From positions 6,285,945 to 6,349,944 of the forward strand of contig JAJEKV010000023.1 in NCBI GenBank assembly GCA_021234155.1: a DNA stretch of 64,000 bases. Direction: 5' to 3'. This document shows positions 33,949-45,730 of this stretch, in pieces. The first letter of the stretch is position 1, and every line of letters begins with the position of its first letter. The stretch comes from Isoetes taiwanensis (taxonomy: Eukaryota > Streptophyta > Lycopodiopsida > Isoetales > Isoetaceae). Both the position numbers and the translations under genes were made by a program. The notes below the pieces were generated by a model that saw only the letters and a list, made by a program, of their open reading frames with translations, was not told where the DNA came from and did not search any database.

Positions 33949-35060
33949 AGCCGGCAGAACCTCAGAGTTGCTCCCCCACTTGGGCTAGGCATCACAAGCC
34001 TAGCCCCTATCATCATCGGCCCGAGAGGAGTATTTACTCCCTCGGTGACATCCGAAACCTACCCGAATGCGGGGAGAGGGAGCTCGGACTGATGAACTGC
34101 TCCACCAACCACGGTAGTCCCACACGGACGACTTCATCGCCCGGGGAGTCTCGCACTTTCCGCTTCAAGTCGGGAAGCCGACACCTACACGGGGAAGTGA
34201 CTTGGACATCTAGGCTACAAAGAAACATCGGGCAAATGATGGAAGAGCGGAGTCGCCAACGGAGGAGGAGTTCCTCGCCCTCCGGAAGCAGATGGAGATC
34301 GTGGAAAGACCACGAGCATCCTAATGCCGAGGCCTTCGACACCACCTCCAACAAGAGGAGCGAGGAATTGACCTCGACGAAGTCGACTCCACAATTGAAG
34401 ACTCACCGGAGCCGACCGAGATAGAGGTCAACGAATACGGGCGGGCAAGATAGATTTGGAGGCCAAACATGTTTTGAGAAGCTTCAACACGACACACAAT
34501 GACAGTCCCTCGAGGTACTACCCGCCACCGCCTGGCTGGATGGGAGAATAGCGGTAGTACAACCGCAAGTTCAGCCCCGGGGGAGAAGAAGGAGTGTTCA
34601 TGCTTATTGCACTCTCAAAGCCGCAGCATGCTCGAATAGCGGCAAATGTCGACTATGCTGTCCTAGTCAAGAGAGCAATGGCACTTGACCTCTTCGACTT
34701 CGCCATACCCCATCGACGGCAAAGTAGATCGGCGGTAACCAAGGCCCTGCATAAACCAATCGCAGGGTGGAAGAGTTGGCGAGAGCTTTGCAGGGCAGCT
34801 CGTCAGCAAACGTCCTCAGGAACTTGGGTCATTCGGTAGGAACGGCCCAAGTTAAGAAGTTCCTTGAGGACAACCCGTCTTACCGGCGATTTCAAGACTA
34901 GTTAGACTCTTGATCCCGGAGACTTTTTGTACTAAAATATTATATAATATATGAATATAATTTCTTTTGCACTTTAAATGTTGTGTTGATGTATTTTGTG
35001 TCCCCAACTATACCAACAACATAAATAAGGCAAGAGAACAAGTAAAACTAACCATATAGC
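33949..35060 (+). pseudogene. Degenerate coding-like region between accessory ORFs and gag
   Basis: Coding-like stretches shift between frames: SPTEEEFLALRKQMEIVE (about 34250-34310), then RGIDLDEVDSTIEDSPEPTE in the same frame to about 34425, and VFMLIALSKPQHARIAANVD followed by YAVLVKRAMALDLFDFAI at 34594-34720. It may be the N-terminal part of gag or a further accessory ORF. No domain is recognised with confidence. Confidence 0.4.
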
Positions 35061-35099
35061 CATGAACTACTTGTGTATGCAGCTAGAGGCCTAGGCTCA

Positions 35100-36354
35100 G
35101 GGGAACGACAATGCCGAGACCATATGGAAGAACAGGGTCCACCCAGACCACACCCGGCAAGGAACCTGTTCGAGGAATTTTGACCCATAACCCCAGAAGA
35201 GGAAATATCACAGATGAGGACGGACCTGGAGCAGATAAAGGTTTTACTGGCAGCGCAAGCAGGAGCGGGTTCGGTGGGCAACGCTCAGTTGCCGCAAGCA
35301 TCAGCTCGGAAAACAGGAAGAGACAAGAAGAGAAGCAAGAGAAGGAGGTCCTCCAGCTCGGAATCCTCCGACTCAAGCTCGGACTCGACCGACCAAGAAG
35401 ACGAAGAGCGTAACCGTGGACCTAACGAGATGGAAGGAAAGAGGAACACTGCAGATGGAAGGCAGAGGGATACCATAGAGGGACGACAAAGGGACACAAG
35501 AACCTCCTCGACACGGTAAGAAAGTAGACTCGTGATTGGGGAATGTTTGGAAGGCCGTAAAGCTCGAAAGCAATTCTCAAAGCGAGAACAGTCGCATGGA
35601 AGCAGAGGCTTATTCGATGAGATGAGTGAATATGGCAATGCTTATGGTATGAAGGACAAGGATAAAGGTAGGGTGGCAACAGCCAACCTGAAAGGAGCAA
35701 AGACGATATGGTGGAAGGGGTATGCAAAGGCCCATGGCTTGAGCAGGATGCTTGCGGTGTTCAAGAAGTTTGCTAAAGCCTTCAAGCGCCATTACGTCCC
35801 AAGAGAGCACAAGTCCAAAGATGATGCAAAGTAGTTCTATAGGCTCCAAACAGTGGAAACAAATCAGTCCAGTAAATATACAGAGGAATTCATGAGGCTG
35901 AGGTCAGACAAAGCCAAAGTTGGGTGAGAAGCATGCAAAAGAGAAAGCTACATTGAGGGCCTGAATGAGGAGATCCGCAAGCTTGTAAGGGCAATAAATC
36001 CTAAGACAGTATCAGAAGCAGAGTCCAAGGCAATAAGCTTGCAAGGAAACGGGACCTCAGAATAGCGGGCGAGGCGAAAGATTACCGGGATAAAGGCAAG
36101 GCAAATGGGGAGTTATAGTCCTAGGGCAGCCACCTGTGTCCAGCCTAGAGCCCCATATGGTGGCAATCGGGGAAGCAAATAGGAGAAAAAGGTGTGTCCT
36201 TCAAGGACAAACAGAGGGGTCAAACTACTCCAAAGCAAAGGCGATCCTTTTGCAGTGCATGCCCAAGGAAAAGAGACAGAGTGCATAGAAAAGCAGCTTT
36301 TGTTTTCAGTGCTTCAAAGCCAAAAGCCATAGGACAGCGAACTGTCCCTACGTC
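35100..36354 (+). pseudogene. gag: Broken gag with nucleic-acid-binding zinc knuckle
   Basis: A basic Ser/Arg-rich part (RDKKRSKRRRSSSS, 35300-35370) is followed by capsid-like sequence in which TIWWKGYAKAHG, FAKAFKRHYVPREHKSKDDA and YRLQTVETNQSSKYTEEFMRL fit the retrotransposon gag pattern (35700-35905). Stops and frame changes interrupt it at about 35520, 35832 and 35926. A zinc knuckle [16 protein letters not shown] begins at 36301. It has C-X2-C-X5-H-X4-C spacing, one residue longer than the usual X4. It is in frame with the pol ORF that follows, so gag and pol were probably one polyprotein. Confidence 0.75.
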
Positions 36355-37614
36355 ATGAGTGCAGCACTAGCGGAGTTGGGAGATTGGGACATCCTGTCTG
36401 ACGACGACGGCGAGGAAGCCCGCGACTACATTCAGGGTGAGTGTCATATCTTTGCCGCAATAGATACAGAGCAAGCAGAGAACCAGTATAAAGTAATTTC
36501 CACAGTAGGGAAGGCCAAGGCCAAGTCCTTCATAGTCCTGATAGACTCAGGAAGTAGCCATAACTTTGCATCCCCCAGAATGGTTCAAATGTTGAAGTTG
36601 AAACCGCTAAAATCAAAGCCAAGGCCCGTTGTCTTAGCAAGTGGAGCAGTAAGGCAGACGGCAGGCAAGAGAATTAACTTCAACATCGATTTGCCAGGGA
36701 TTAATATCCAGATGGGGGCAGAAGTAATGGGCATTGGCAAGTATGACCTGATCATAGGAATGGAATATCTTGGGCCAGCAGGAGCCATTATTGATTGTGG
36801 AAAGCGGAAGGTGACCTTCCCAACAACCGACGGCAAGATCATTGAGATCACAGGTAAAGAAGTTGTTCCCATCATGCAGTGTATGTCTTCTAAACGGCTG
36901 TTCAAGTGCATCAAGAGCAAGCAGGTGGCATACATCTTCAAGCTTGAGATTGATGAGCCAGAGTCAGAAGGAAGCAAAGAAGACAAGGCGCTCAGCAAGT
37001 TGCCGAAGCAAATAGCTAAGCTGATCACGGAGTTCCATGATCTCTTTCCAGACGAGATCAAGCAACTTCCTCCTTACAGGGGAGTCGAGTGTGAGATAGC
37101 ACTCGAACCAGGAACAAAGCCGACAAGTAAGGCCCCATACAGAATGACGACGCAAGAGTTGACGGAGCTAAAGAAGCAATTACAGGAGTTGTTCGACCTA
37201 GGCTTCATTAGACCTAGTGTCTCGCCATTTGGAGCGCCCATTCTCTTTGTAAAGAAGAAGGATGGCAGTTTAAGGATGTGCATAGACTATAGGCAGTTGA
37301 ACAAGCACACCATTAAGAACAAGTATGCGCTCCCCAGATCAGATGACTTGATGGATCAACTCCAAGGTGCAAAGGTCTTCTCCAAAATCGACCTAAAGTC
37401 AGGTTATCATCAGATCAGGATAAAGGAAGAAGATATCCATAAGACCGCCTTCAGAACGCGGTATGGGCATTATGAGTTCACGGTAATGCCTTTCGGATTA
37501 TCGAATGCCCCCGCGACGTTCATGAGGCTCATGAACGACATCTTCGTGGGAGTTTTAGACACCTTTGTGATTGTATTCTTTGATGACATTTTGGTGTATA
37601 GCAGATCCCTTTGA
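36355..37614 (+). pseudogene. pol: pol part 1: aspartic protease and reverse transcriptase
   Basis: The 419-residue stretch holds the protease motif [11 protein letters not shown] (residues about 61-71). It then has RT motifs: [59 protein letters not shown] and the active-site segment FFDDILVYS. The catalytic pair of aspartates is present; the residue before them is Phe. The frame ends at TGA 37612-37614 within the RT, where the family continues, so a frameshift truncates it. The next 340 bases carry RT sequence with further breaks. Confidence 0.9.
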
Positions 37615-38849
37615 AGAGCACGTGCACAACACTTAAGGAGAGTGCTAGAGAAGTTGAAGAGGCACCGGTTATGCGTCAAGTTGTCGAAGTGTCACCGCAA
37701 TGAGAGAAGGTGGAATACCGGGTCATGTGATCTCAAAGAAGGAATCTCGACGGATCCCCGCCAAGATTGAAGCCGTCATTCGTGGGCGGCGGCCAAGAAT
37801 GTGCATGAAGTCGGTTTTTTTCTCGGCCTAGCGGTACTACTGAGGAAGTTCGTGAAGAACTTTGCTAAGATAGCGGCCCCGTTAACGGACTTGACGAGGG
37901 CGGAGAAGGTGAAAGATTGGGCAGAGCATTGACATAAGAAAGCCCAAGCAGGGTTTGAATTGTTGAAGGAAGCTTTAACAACCGCCCCAGTCTTAACCCT
38001 GCCGGACCCGGAGAAAGATAAGCTTGTAGCAACAGATGCGAGTAAGATAGCTACAAAAGGCAAAGGTTTCATGCAAGAAGAGCGTGTGGTAGCGTATGAT
38101 TCCAGGAAGATGAACGACGCCGAAACGCGCTACCCCACCCACAATCAGGAATTGCTTGCGGTTGTCAGGACATTAAGAATTTGGAGGCACTATCTTTTGG
38201 GAAGGAAGTTCCAATTGGATACAGACCATCAGAGCCTCCACTATGTATTCACGCAACCACACCTCAACCTGAGGCAGAGAAGGTGGATGGAATTCCTTGA
38301 GGAATATGACTTTGATATAGTCTATAAGTCAGGGAAGCTCAATGTGGTAGCGGATGCGCTTTCAAGGCATCCCCTGGCAACTAGAGTGCATTGCAATGCA
38401 ATTTCGACGCTCTCCAGCGACTTTGGTAAGAAGATTGAAGAGTCCTTGCCAACAGATGTGGAATTCAAGGAAGTATGGGCAAGCCTCTCTAGGGAGGCTA
38501 GAACAGATAAGGAGCGGGAAGCCTTCAAACATTATAAAAAGGAAGAAAACCTGCTATACCATAAGAACAAGTTGTGCGTACCCGAATCATCAGGTGTAAG
38601 GAAATTGATCCTCCATGACACGCACAACAGCCCAATAGCTGGCCATGCGGGATTCATGAAAACATATTTCAAAGTGCGCAGCAGCTATTATTGGCCAGGA
38701 ATGAAGAAGCAAGTAGCTCGCTACATCAGGGAATGTCAGCTATGTCAGCAGACGAAGGCAGAGCAGCTTCGAATTCCAGGGGCATTAGAGCCATTGGCGG
38801 TGCCAAACGCTAAGTGGGAGGTGATCAGCATGGATTTCATCACAGGGCA
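37615..38849 (+). pseudogene. pol: pol part 2: RT end, RNase H and integrase N terminus
   Basis: From 37615 to 37935 RT-like pieces appear in several frames. From about 37936 one frame runs through RNase H (QAGFELLKEALTTAPVLTLP, VAYDSRKMNDAETRYPTHNQ, TDHQSLHYVF, VADALSRHP). It then enters the integrase zinc-binding domain with H-X3-H and C-X2-C ligands (HDTHNSPIAGHAGFM, CQLCQQTK) and SMDFITG, the first catalytic Asp. A one-base loss near 38850 moves the rest of integrase to another frame. Confidence 0.85.
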
Positions 38850-39911
38850 GGAAAGGACGCCTTGATGGTAGTGGTCGACAAGTTGTCGAAGATGGCACAT
38901 TTTGTGCCTTGCAGGACCACAGATACGGCTATGGATACAGCAAAGCTCTTCACCAAAGAGATCTTCAGGCCTCATGGCATGCCAAGGGAGATTATCTCCG
39001 ACAGGGATCCGAAGTTTATGAGTGCCTTTTGGCAAGACCTCTTCGCGACAATTCAGACGAAGCTATCCATGAGCACGGCGTATCATCCTCAGACGGATGG
39101 CCAAACGGAGCGGACCAACAGGATTTTAGAGGACATGCTACGGAACTACGTCTGGAATAAGCAAGGTATGTGGAAAGAATTTATTCACTTGGTGGAATTT
39201 GCCTACAACAGCACCAAGCAAGAATCATCCCAAATGTCGCCGTTTATGATTAATTACGGCTATCAGTGCCTAACTCCAGGCACTTGGCACAACCCCGTGT
39301 CAAAAATGGAAGTTTCGCAGCAGATGTTGGCCGATATGCAGCAGCTCGTGGAAGAAGTTCGAGGGTATCTGCTAGCAGCAAGAAGTCGACAAAAGAGCAT
39401 CGCCGACAAGCATCGAACAGTCAGAGAGTTCAAAGTTGGAGATGATGTATGGCTCAAGATCAAGGTGAAGCAGGCGAAGCTCAGGATCGGGAATTGCAAG
39501 AAGCTTGCTCCAAGGTGGGCTGGACCTTTCAGAATAGTCAAGAGAGTAGGCAATCAATCCTACAAGCTAGACTTGCCAGCACACCTAAAGATTCATAAGG
39601 TCTTCCACGTGAGTTTGTTGAAGAAGCACACTCCAAATCCAGACGAAGTCTTGGACACTCCAACGTTGTTGGAAATGACGGAGGAGCAGCTGGAAATAGT
39701 TCCAGAATTGATTCTTGATAAAGCTTTCAAGAAAACAAGGAGGTCGGAGTTCCTCCAATACTTGGTCAAGTGGAAACACTTGCCAGTGGAAGACGCGACA
39801 TGGGTACTTAAGAAAGATCTAGTAAAGCAGTACCCACAGTTTATGGAGCAATGGGACGGAAAAGTCATCTCCGAAGAAATCGGCTCAGGCATGTCGATTT
39901 GTGTAGATTAA
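38850..39911 (+). pseudogene. pol: pol part 3: integrase core and chromodomain
   Basis: The frame starts at the break with GKDALMVVVDKLSKMAHFVP and contains ISDRDPKFMSAFWQ (second Asp) and YHPQTDGQTERTNRILEDML (catalytic Glu), completing the DDE set. A GPF-type region (APRWAGPFRIVKRVGNQSYK) and HKVFHVSLLK follow. The C terminus is a chromodomain: PELILDKAFKKTRRSEFLQY, LVKWKHLPVEDATWV and DLVKQYPQFMEQW. Aromatic positions of the methyl-lysine cage are only partly kept. Chromodomains of this group are known to guide integration to particular chromatin. Ends at TAG 39909-39911. Confidence 0.9.
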
Positions 39912-40754
39912 TTCTTGTATAGTTAAGATTAATCTACGCATGCAACCTATGCTAGGTATGGGTCGCATGCGTTGTTACCGATGATGGGACCACTACGGTG
40001 ATCTCTAGGGCGTAGTGTAATGTCAATGTAGGCATGACGGCGTTTTCGCTTGGGCGAGTGGAAGGTAGATTAGAAAGTCTACTTCTATTCCACGGAAGTA
40101 GACGACCTCGAGAGAAAGGAGGTCATTAAGGAATGCACTGATAGGAAAAGCACCTCTAGCCCCATATATGCTTTGATAGGAGGAATCAGGCCTTCACGCC
40201 CCATATACGGGAAGGACCTATCCTCCACGCTGGGCAACTAGGGTGTAGGCATGAGCGGCATATAGGCATATAGGCGCTGTCTCCGCGGCCATAATGGAAG
40301 ATTCACCCTCTTCCTACGCCGGGAGATTAGCCATGCATCCATGTAGATAGGTGGGGTGGTCACCATATAAAATGGTACTAATGTAGTGTCGACCTGCAGG
40401 CCAATAGAGCGCTCTGGAGGGCAAGGAGGTCGAGCTACGAAGACTTGCAACACAAATTTTGTTGGAATGTGTTGCAAGGAATGAAGAGTACCTAGAACAA
40501 TAATTATGAAATGTTAAAATTTTGATAAACTAAATTGTTGTCATAAGTGAATTGTGAGTAACTTGTTGATGATGTAATAGATTGATAAGTTTATTTTATA
40601 AGTTAAGGGCGTAATAATGCTTTAAAAATATTACCTTAAGGTAATCTTAGTAAATGTGTAAGTATTATAGGGCATATTGTATGTATCAGGGTGATTGCAG
40701 GTTAGGAAGATCCCAAGGTGGGGAGACCCACGATGCTGCGGACAGCATCATTTC
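39912..40754. other. Non-coding region between pol and 3' LTR
   Basis: No ORF with recognisable similarity is present. The part 40480-40680 is AT-rich. A segment 'gcaggttaggaagatcccaagg' leads into the polypurine tract. Confidence 0.6.
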
Positions 40755-40767
40755 AAGGTGGGGAGGA
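40755..40767 (+). promoter_or_regulatory. Polypurine tract
   Basis: AAGGTGGGGAGGA ends directly at the TGTGACGT start of the 3' LTR, the position of the plus-strand primer. Confidence 0.9.
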
Positions 40768-42426
40768 TGTGACGTTCCAGCACAGTATACGGTCCCAGGA
40801 CGTATACTGTACTGCCCCGTCACGCGTACACGCCACCTCGACTGACGTGTACGCCAATGTGTAGACAGGCGGGTAGCCCCTAGGGGGCAACTTGCAAGGG
40901 AATGTGCATTTATTAATGTGCACATTTAACCATGTACACATTAATGTGGGCACACATTTCCATGTGGACACTTTATACCAAGTGGGCCATACCCAAGTGT
41001 GCAATTAATGTGCACATTTACCAATGTACACATTAATGTGGGCACACATTTCCATGTGGGCACATTTTGCCACCTAGCCATTAAAGGCAAGTGGGCCCAT
41101 TCCCAATTATCCCACATGCCTAAAGGGGATAATAGGAAACCCTAGCCAACCCCATGTCTATTTAAGGAGGGAAACCCTAACTTACCCATTTTTCGTTTCT
41201 AGGGTTTTAGAGCTCTGTTTTGGCTGCCTCAAGAGCCAAAACCGCCTCCCAGACTCTGCCTGGGAGAATTGCACCATTAGTTTCCCTTGATTCGAGCGTT
41301 TCAGCAGGATGGTCGAGCTCAGGTCAGGAGGAGCCACTCAAGGATCAGGTATTTAGGCAATTTAATAGCTTAAACCATGTTTCAGTCATAGAATCAATAG
41401 GTTTAGCCTATTAAATTGCCCATAGCAGCTCTCTAGATCTCTAGATACCAGACTCTAACTAAAGAACCTAACTCTATGAGATAGATTAGATATAGTTCTT
41501 TAGTTCTTCTGAGATGTATGTGGATGATGTATCTCTATGAACTCCTTGTATTGGGAAGGGGGTAGAGACCTAAAGCTTGGTAGTAGATGCTCCTAGATTA
41601 GCCTCTAGCACACTATAGTTTACTTTGTGTACAAGAACCACACACAGGTTGTAGGTGAAGGGGCGGGCCGGGCTAAGAAGGAGGTTCATGTCCTGACTCT
41701 TGAACGACCCCTCTGGTGTGTAATGCCTACCAGGGATCATTGTGACTAGGTCTTGGCTTACCATTGAGTGCGGGTAAGGCATGGACTCGACACCGTGAAG
41801 TGGTGTACACTTTCCAAGTGGGTTGGTCCGAATCACGGGCGGTGGCCCTCTAGTCACCTTTGAGTCGGCATGTAGATCTCGGAGGGAGTGATCCCTTCCC
41901 GCCCCATCGAGGCGGGAGGATGAGACCCGTGAATAGCCCCTTTGGCTATGCATCCGGGCTGGCTTCTGATCAGTCCCGACACTTTTCAGCCTACTCGCAA
42001 AGTGTGCACAGAAGGGCGGATGGAGTGGACAACCCTATGCCATGTTCATATGCCACCAAATCCATTGCCATGAATTACATGCAGAATGAACTCTGGAGAC
42101 CCAAGCCGCCGGGCCATCCCCCTTGAGTCCGAGCCGGGGTAGGACTTCCCATATGTATTGTGCTCACCCTTGTCTATGCAGATGTGATGGACTACCCTTC
42201 GAGGTGGATATGTGCTTATGCTATGTACTGACATGTATGTTTACGCTTCCGCAGCTAGGTAGACCCTGAGGGAGACGGGGTAAAATGACCCCTTCACTCT
42301 TCCCACTGGAACCCGTCACGGTTGCAGTGCCATGTGGAGGGCCCTGTATCGGCATGGAGCTGGTATGGGGGATGAACTCCTGTTTGTATACGGTGAGTGC
42401 ACCGTATACGAGTAGGGGACGTCACA
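40768..42426 (+). repeat. 3' LTR
   Basis: It is near-identical to the 5' LTR in its first ~810 and last ~300 bases (a handful of differences), but the middle (about 41590-42125) carries dozens of substitutions and small indels. Many of these are CAG/CTG in the 5' LTR versus CGG/CCG here. Confidence 0.95.
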
Positions 42427-42431
42427 GAACC
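42427..42431. repeat. Target-site duplication of gypsy element (right)
   Basis: GAACC, matching 29067-29071. Confidence 0.95.
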
Positions 42432-43103
42432 TTAAGTATCCAGGGGGATCTTATAGGGAATCGAGGGAGAATCCAAGGGGACCTATGGAAATCTTTCACA
42501 CTAGGTGTGTTCTACGGGGAAATCTTCATAGAATACAAGAGAATCTAGAAGAATCTACATGGAATCTTAGGCAATCTAGAGGAATCTTAGGATAATATTT
42601 GAGTATCTAGGGGAATCTCAAGAGAATCTAAAGGAATCTAAAGGAATCTTGGGATAACCTTTGGAAATCAAGGAAATATCAAAAGAATCTTAAGGAATCT
42701 ATAGGAGCATCAAAAGAATATAGAGGAATCTAAGAGAATCTTCAAAAAATATTTAGAATCTAGGGGAATCTTGATGGAATCTTAGAGAATCTAGTGGAAT
42801 CTTTATAGAATCTAAGGGAATCTACGAGAATCTACATAGAATCTTGTGTAATCTAAAAGAATCTTTAGATGATCTTTGAAAATCTAGGGGAATTGTGGAA
42901 CCTTAGGGAATGTAGGAGGAATCCAAGGGGATCTATGGAAATCTTTGACACTGGGTGTGTTCTACAAGGGAATCTTCGTAGAATCTAAGGGAATCTTGAA
43001 GAATCTACATGGAATCTACATAGAATCTTGGGTAATCTAAAGGAATCTTTAGATGATCTTTGAAAATCTAGGGGAATTGTGGAACCTTAGGGAATGTAGC
43101 GGA
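42432..43103 (-). repeat. GATTC-rich repeat element, copy B, right part
   Basis: Continues the GAATCT-type units interrupted at 29066. Two subcopies containing 'ggaatcttagg...', 'ctaggggaattgtggaacc' and 'gacactgggtgtgttctac' lie about 450 bp apart (42470-42520 and 42930-42980). Confidence 0.75.
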
Positions 43104-43180
43104 AGGCCATGGTTTCTTAGTGCCTTGGAAGAAAAAGATAGAACTGATTAAACCTATAAAATTAGAAGTAAGGTTTCAAG

Positions 43181-43483
43181 TTGCAAAATTATTATCACTG
43201 GCACGAGGTATTGTACGTTGAATACTCGCCTGATAAGTTACATTTAATGCAGATGACTCTCTCCCCAGAGTTTGGTCAATTATACCTCAGTAGAGTAAAC
43301 CCTTTACGTGGTCATGTTGTTGGGCCAGCGCTAAGAGAGGAAGATATGCTAGGTGTTACCATTGAAGTTTCTCCTCTGGAGCTGAGTCTACCTTCACGTG
43401 TTTTTAAGCTTCATTTTGAGCCACTGAGTGCGGTAACAGATATTTTTATTTGTTCAATAAGTACTGCATATAATCAATATTAA
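43181..43483 (+). CDS. Exon-like ORF, unidentified
   Basis: The frame encodes VEYSPDKLHLMQMTLSPEFG, then LYLSRVNPLRGHVVGPALRE and IEVSPLELSLPSRVFKLHFE, with the composition of a folded protein. Coding quality drops after GT at about 43430, which could be a splice donor. I do not recognise the family and found no matching exon nearby. It may be a host exon cut off from its gene by the repeat and gypsy insertions. Confidence 0.35.
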   Translation: MQNYYHWHEVLYVEYSPDKLHLMQMTLSPEFGQLYLSRVNPLRGHVVGPALREEDMLGVTIEVSPLELSLPSRVFKLHFEPLSAVTDIFICSISTAYNQY

Positions 43484-45200
43484 CTTACTCGTAATGAACA
43501 TTTCATTCAGCTTTCTTATGGCTCCTATGCAGGCAATCAATAAAAACTTTCATCTCTTTGTGTAGCAAACATGACATGGTTTCTACAGTGCACTAAATTA
43601 GACTTAATAATATGATAATTTGCATGTTTATTCCATATGATGTGTGGTTGCTCCATGCACAAGCCCGACAGAAGAACAACGTTGTTTTCTTGTCTATAAA
43701 TTTTTTTTAAGCTTAGAACCAGATTGTTTGCTTCCCTTTCTTCAGATCAGAAACTTAGAACCACAAATTCCTGCTAGTAGGTGCATTGTGCTTGCTCGTA
43801 GATTGCTGAATATTGTTAAGCTGACAAGTCTACTTTGTAGATGTTATTCAGTATTGTAGTTTCTATTGTTTCACTTAGCGACAAACTATTTTTACTGGGA
43901 ATTTATTTAGTTAATGTGCATTTGTTTTCCATCGTTTGGTTGAAGGCTGTACAGGTTAGTTCACGGAAATTGTGCACAGGTTTATCACTTTCCATGAGAA
44001 ACAGGGAATATTATTCTTCATGCAGTCATGTGAGAAGACATCAAGTATCTGGTCCAAAAAGCCATGTCACAAATGCCTTTTGAAAATTATTACTTTCATG
44101 GCATCTATGACTTGTATCCTTTTTTAGCAACTTGCTGAAACAGGTGTACGAGTGAGGAATGGAATTCCTTAGATGGTGAAAGAATTTCGAAGCTTTCTTT
44201 ACTAACATTTTTGTTATGTCTTGCTTCAGTTAAGCATCCACCATATGTCAAAAGTTGAATTAGTAATCCAAAACAAAAATGGTATCCAATTCATTGTAAC
44301 AATGCACGTGCTTTGCAAATACAAAAATGGTATCCAATTCATTGTAGATTATAAGGCAATGTACTTGCTTTGCAAATTCCAATTTTTTCTTCTCTTGCAT
44401 TCTTAAAGAAGACAATAGGCATGATTTCTGGTAATAAAAAGCCCCTGAGTTAGTTAAAGCTTCAAGAGTACTGAAGATCAAGGGGCATGAAGGGACCAAC
44501 AGCTAGTTTTAGAATGAGAAACATCAACACTTTTGCTCCAGGGACCAACAACTAGTTTTATAAAGAGAAACATCAACACTTTTGCTCCAGTAGCATACCT
44601 TACCCATGTAGGTCTAACCAAGTAATATCATAGAGTCACACAAAATGAATTCCCTTGTTTAATTTAGAGTATGAATGAATTTTATATTAAATTTCAAGCC
44701 ATGGTGCCCTAGCAATATCATCTATTCTACAAGGATTGTTAAATACCAGAGATATACACACTGGGTCTTGAGGCTTGTGTTGACGACGATGTACAATCGT
44801 GAAAAAAATTGTAACCCCATCCCCTCCCACCAAGTGCCACATTGACCAATGAGGACAACAAGCTAACTCGCCCATAACTTGTCCCCAACAAGCTCACCCG
44901 CTCGATTGCTTTTCATCGATAAATTAGATGGTAGGGAAATCTAGCGATGAAAAAAATGTGCTACATATGGCTTAGTCCTTTTCTGAGAATTCGCCATGGA
45001 TAGTATAAAGTAAGTTCTATATAGAAGAAAATTCGCCACCATTAGCTAACCTCTAAATCATACAATTCGCCCTATATATTGTATTTATCCCCTTAAGAAT
45101 TTCCCATAAGGGAAACCCTGAACTACAGGATCAGTTAATTAAGGCCCAAAAGTGTGCAGTCTGATGGAACTTTCTAATTTAACGTGGTCTGCAAAATGGC
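43484..45200. other. Intergenic with small tandem duplications
   Basis: A unit with 'caaaaatggtatccaattcattgta' occurs at about 44275 and 44322. 'agggaccaac(a)(g/a)ctagtttta...gaaacatcaacacttttgctcca' occurs at about 44490 and 44540. No gene is recognised. Confidence 0.5.
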
Positions 45201-45210
45201 TATCATTTCT

Positions 45211-45262
45211 GGGGGGGTGGAGGGAGGGAGAGGGAAGGGGAGGGAGGGAGGGAGGGAGGGAG
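45211..45262 (+). repeat. GGGA microsatellite
   Basis: A 52-base run of G-tracts (ggggggg, then repeated gggA units) could form a G-quadruplex on the plus strand. Confidence 0.8.
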
Positions 45263-45682
45263 ATTGATCTCCATTTAGCTATGAAGACGGGGATTCTTGG
45301 TATGTGCATTGCATACATCTTGCATTTTCAGTCTGCGATCATTGGGTAACACTTTTTCTTGCGAGATTTGGAGTTAGGCTATGTATCAATGTTTCATTCC
45401 TCTACAAAATCTGCTCCTCAGATATTTGAAGCTCTCCGTGACACAAAACCGATCAAAGGTCTTCAACGAGTTCTCTCATTTCTATGCTAGCAAAACATGT
45501 ATTTCCGTTCTCTGCTCTATTAGACTTGTCCTTATACCTCTGCAATACTTCTTCTATGCCGACCATCAAAGATTTTTTCAGGCCAATTCCCATAAAGTAT
45601 TCTATTATCTAGAAGTAGCAATTTGAATTGATTTCCAAAGCATGACTTTGAACTATGATTTATGCCAATTCACCTGCCAGCC

Positions 45683-45730
45683 AAGGAGGGTAACCCTCCG
45701 TGTGCAGCACCTTGTTTTTCCTTTGTTTTC
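45683..45730. repeat. Dispersed A-rich/palindromic repeat, copy 2
   Basis: AAGGAGGGTAACCCTCCGTG followed by tgcagcaccttgtttttc is the reverse complement of the repeat at 6514-6562. Confidence 0.6.

Larger units (their letters stand above)
29072..42426 (+). mobile_element. Complete Ty3/gypsy chromovirus with two extra ORF cassettes
   Basis: The 13,355-bp element has LTRs of 1,665 and 1,659 bp, a 5-bp target duplication, a primer site, a polypurine tract and genes in the gypsy order protease, RT, RNase H, integrase. The integrase ends in a chromodomain, which places it among the chromoviruses. Between the 5' LTR and gag is about 4.3 kb that ordinary chromoviruses lack, holding a histone H3-like ORF, an acidic ORF and four hairpins. 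Pol has two or more frameshifts and gag is broken, so this copy is not autonomous as read. The near-identity of most of the two LTRs indicates a fairly recent insertion. It landed inside a GATTC-rich repeat. Confidence 0.95.
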
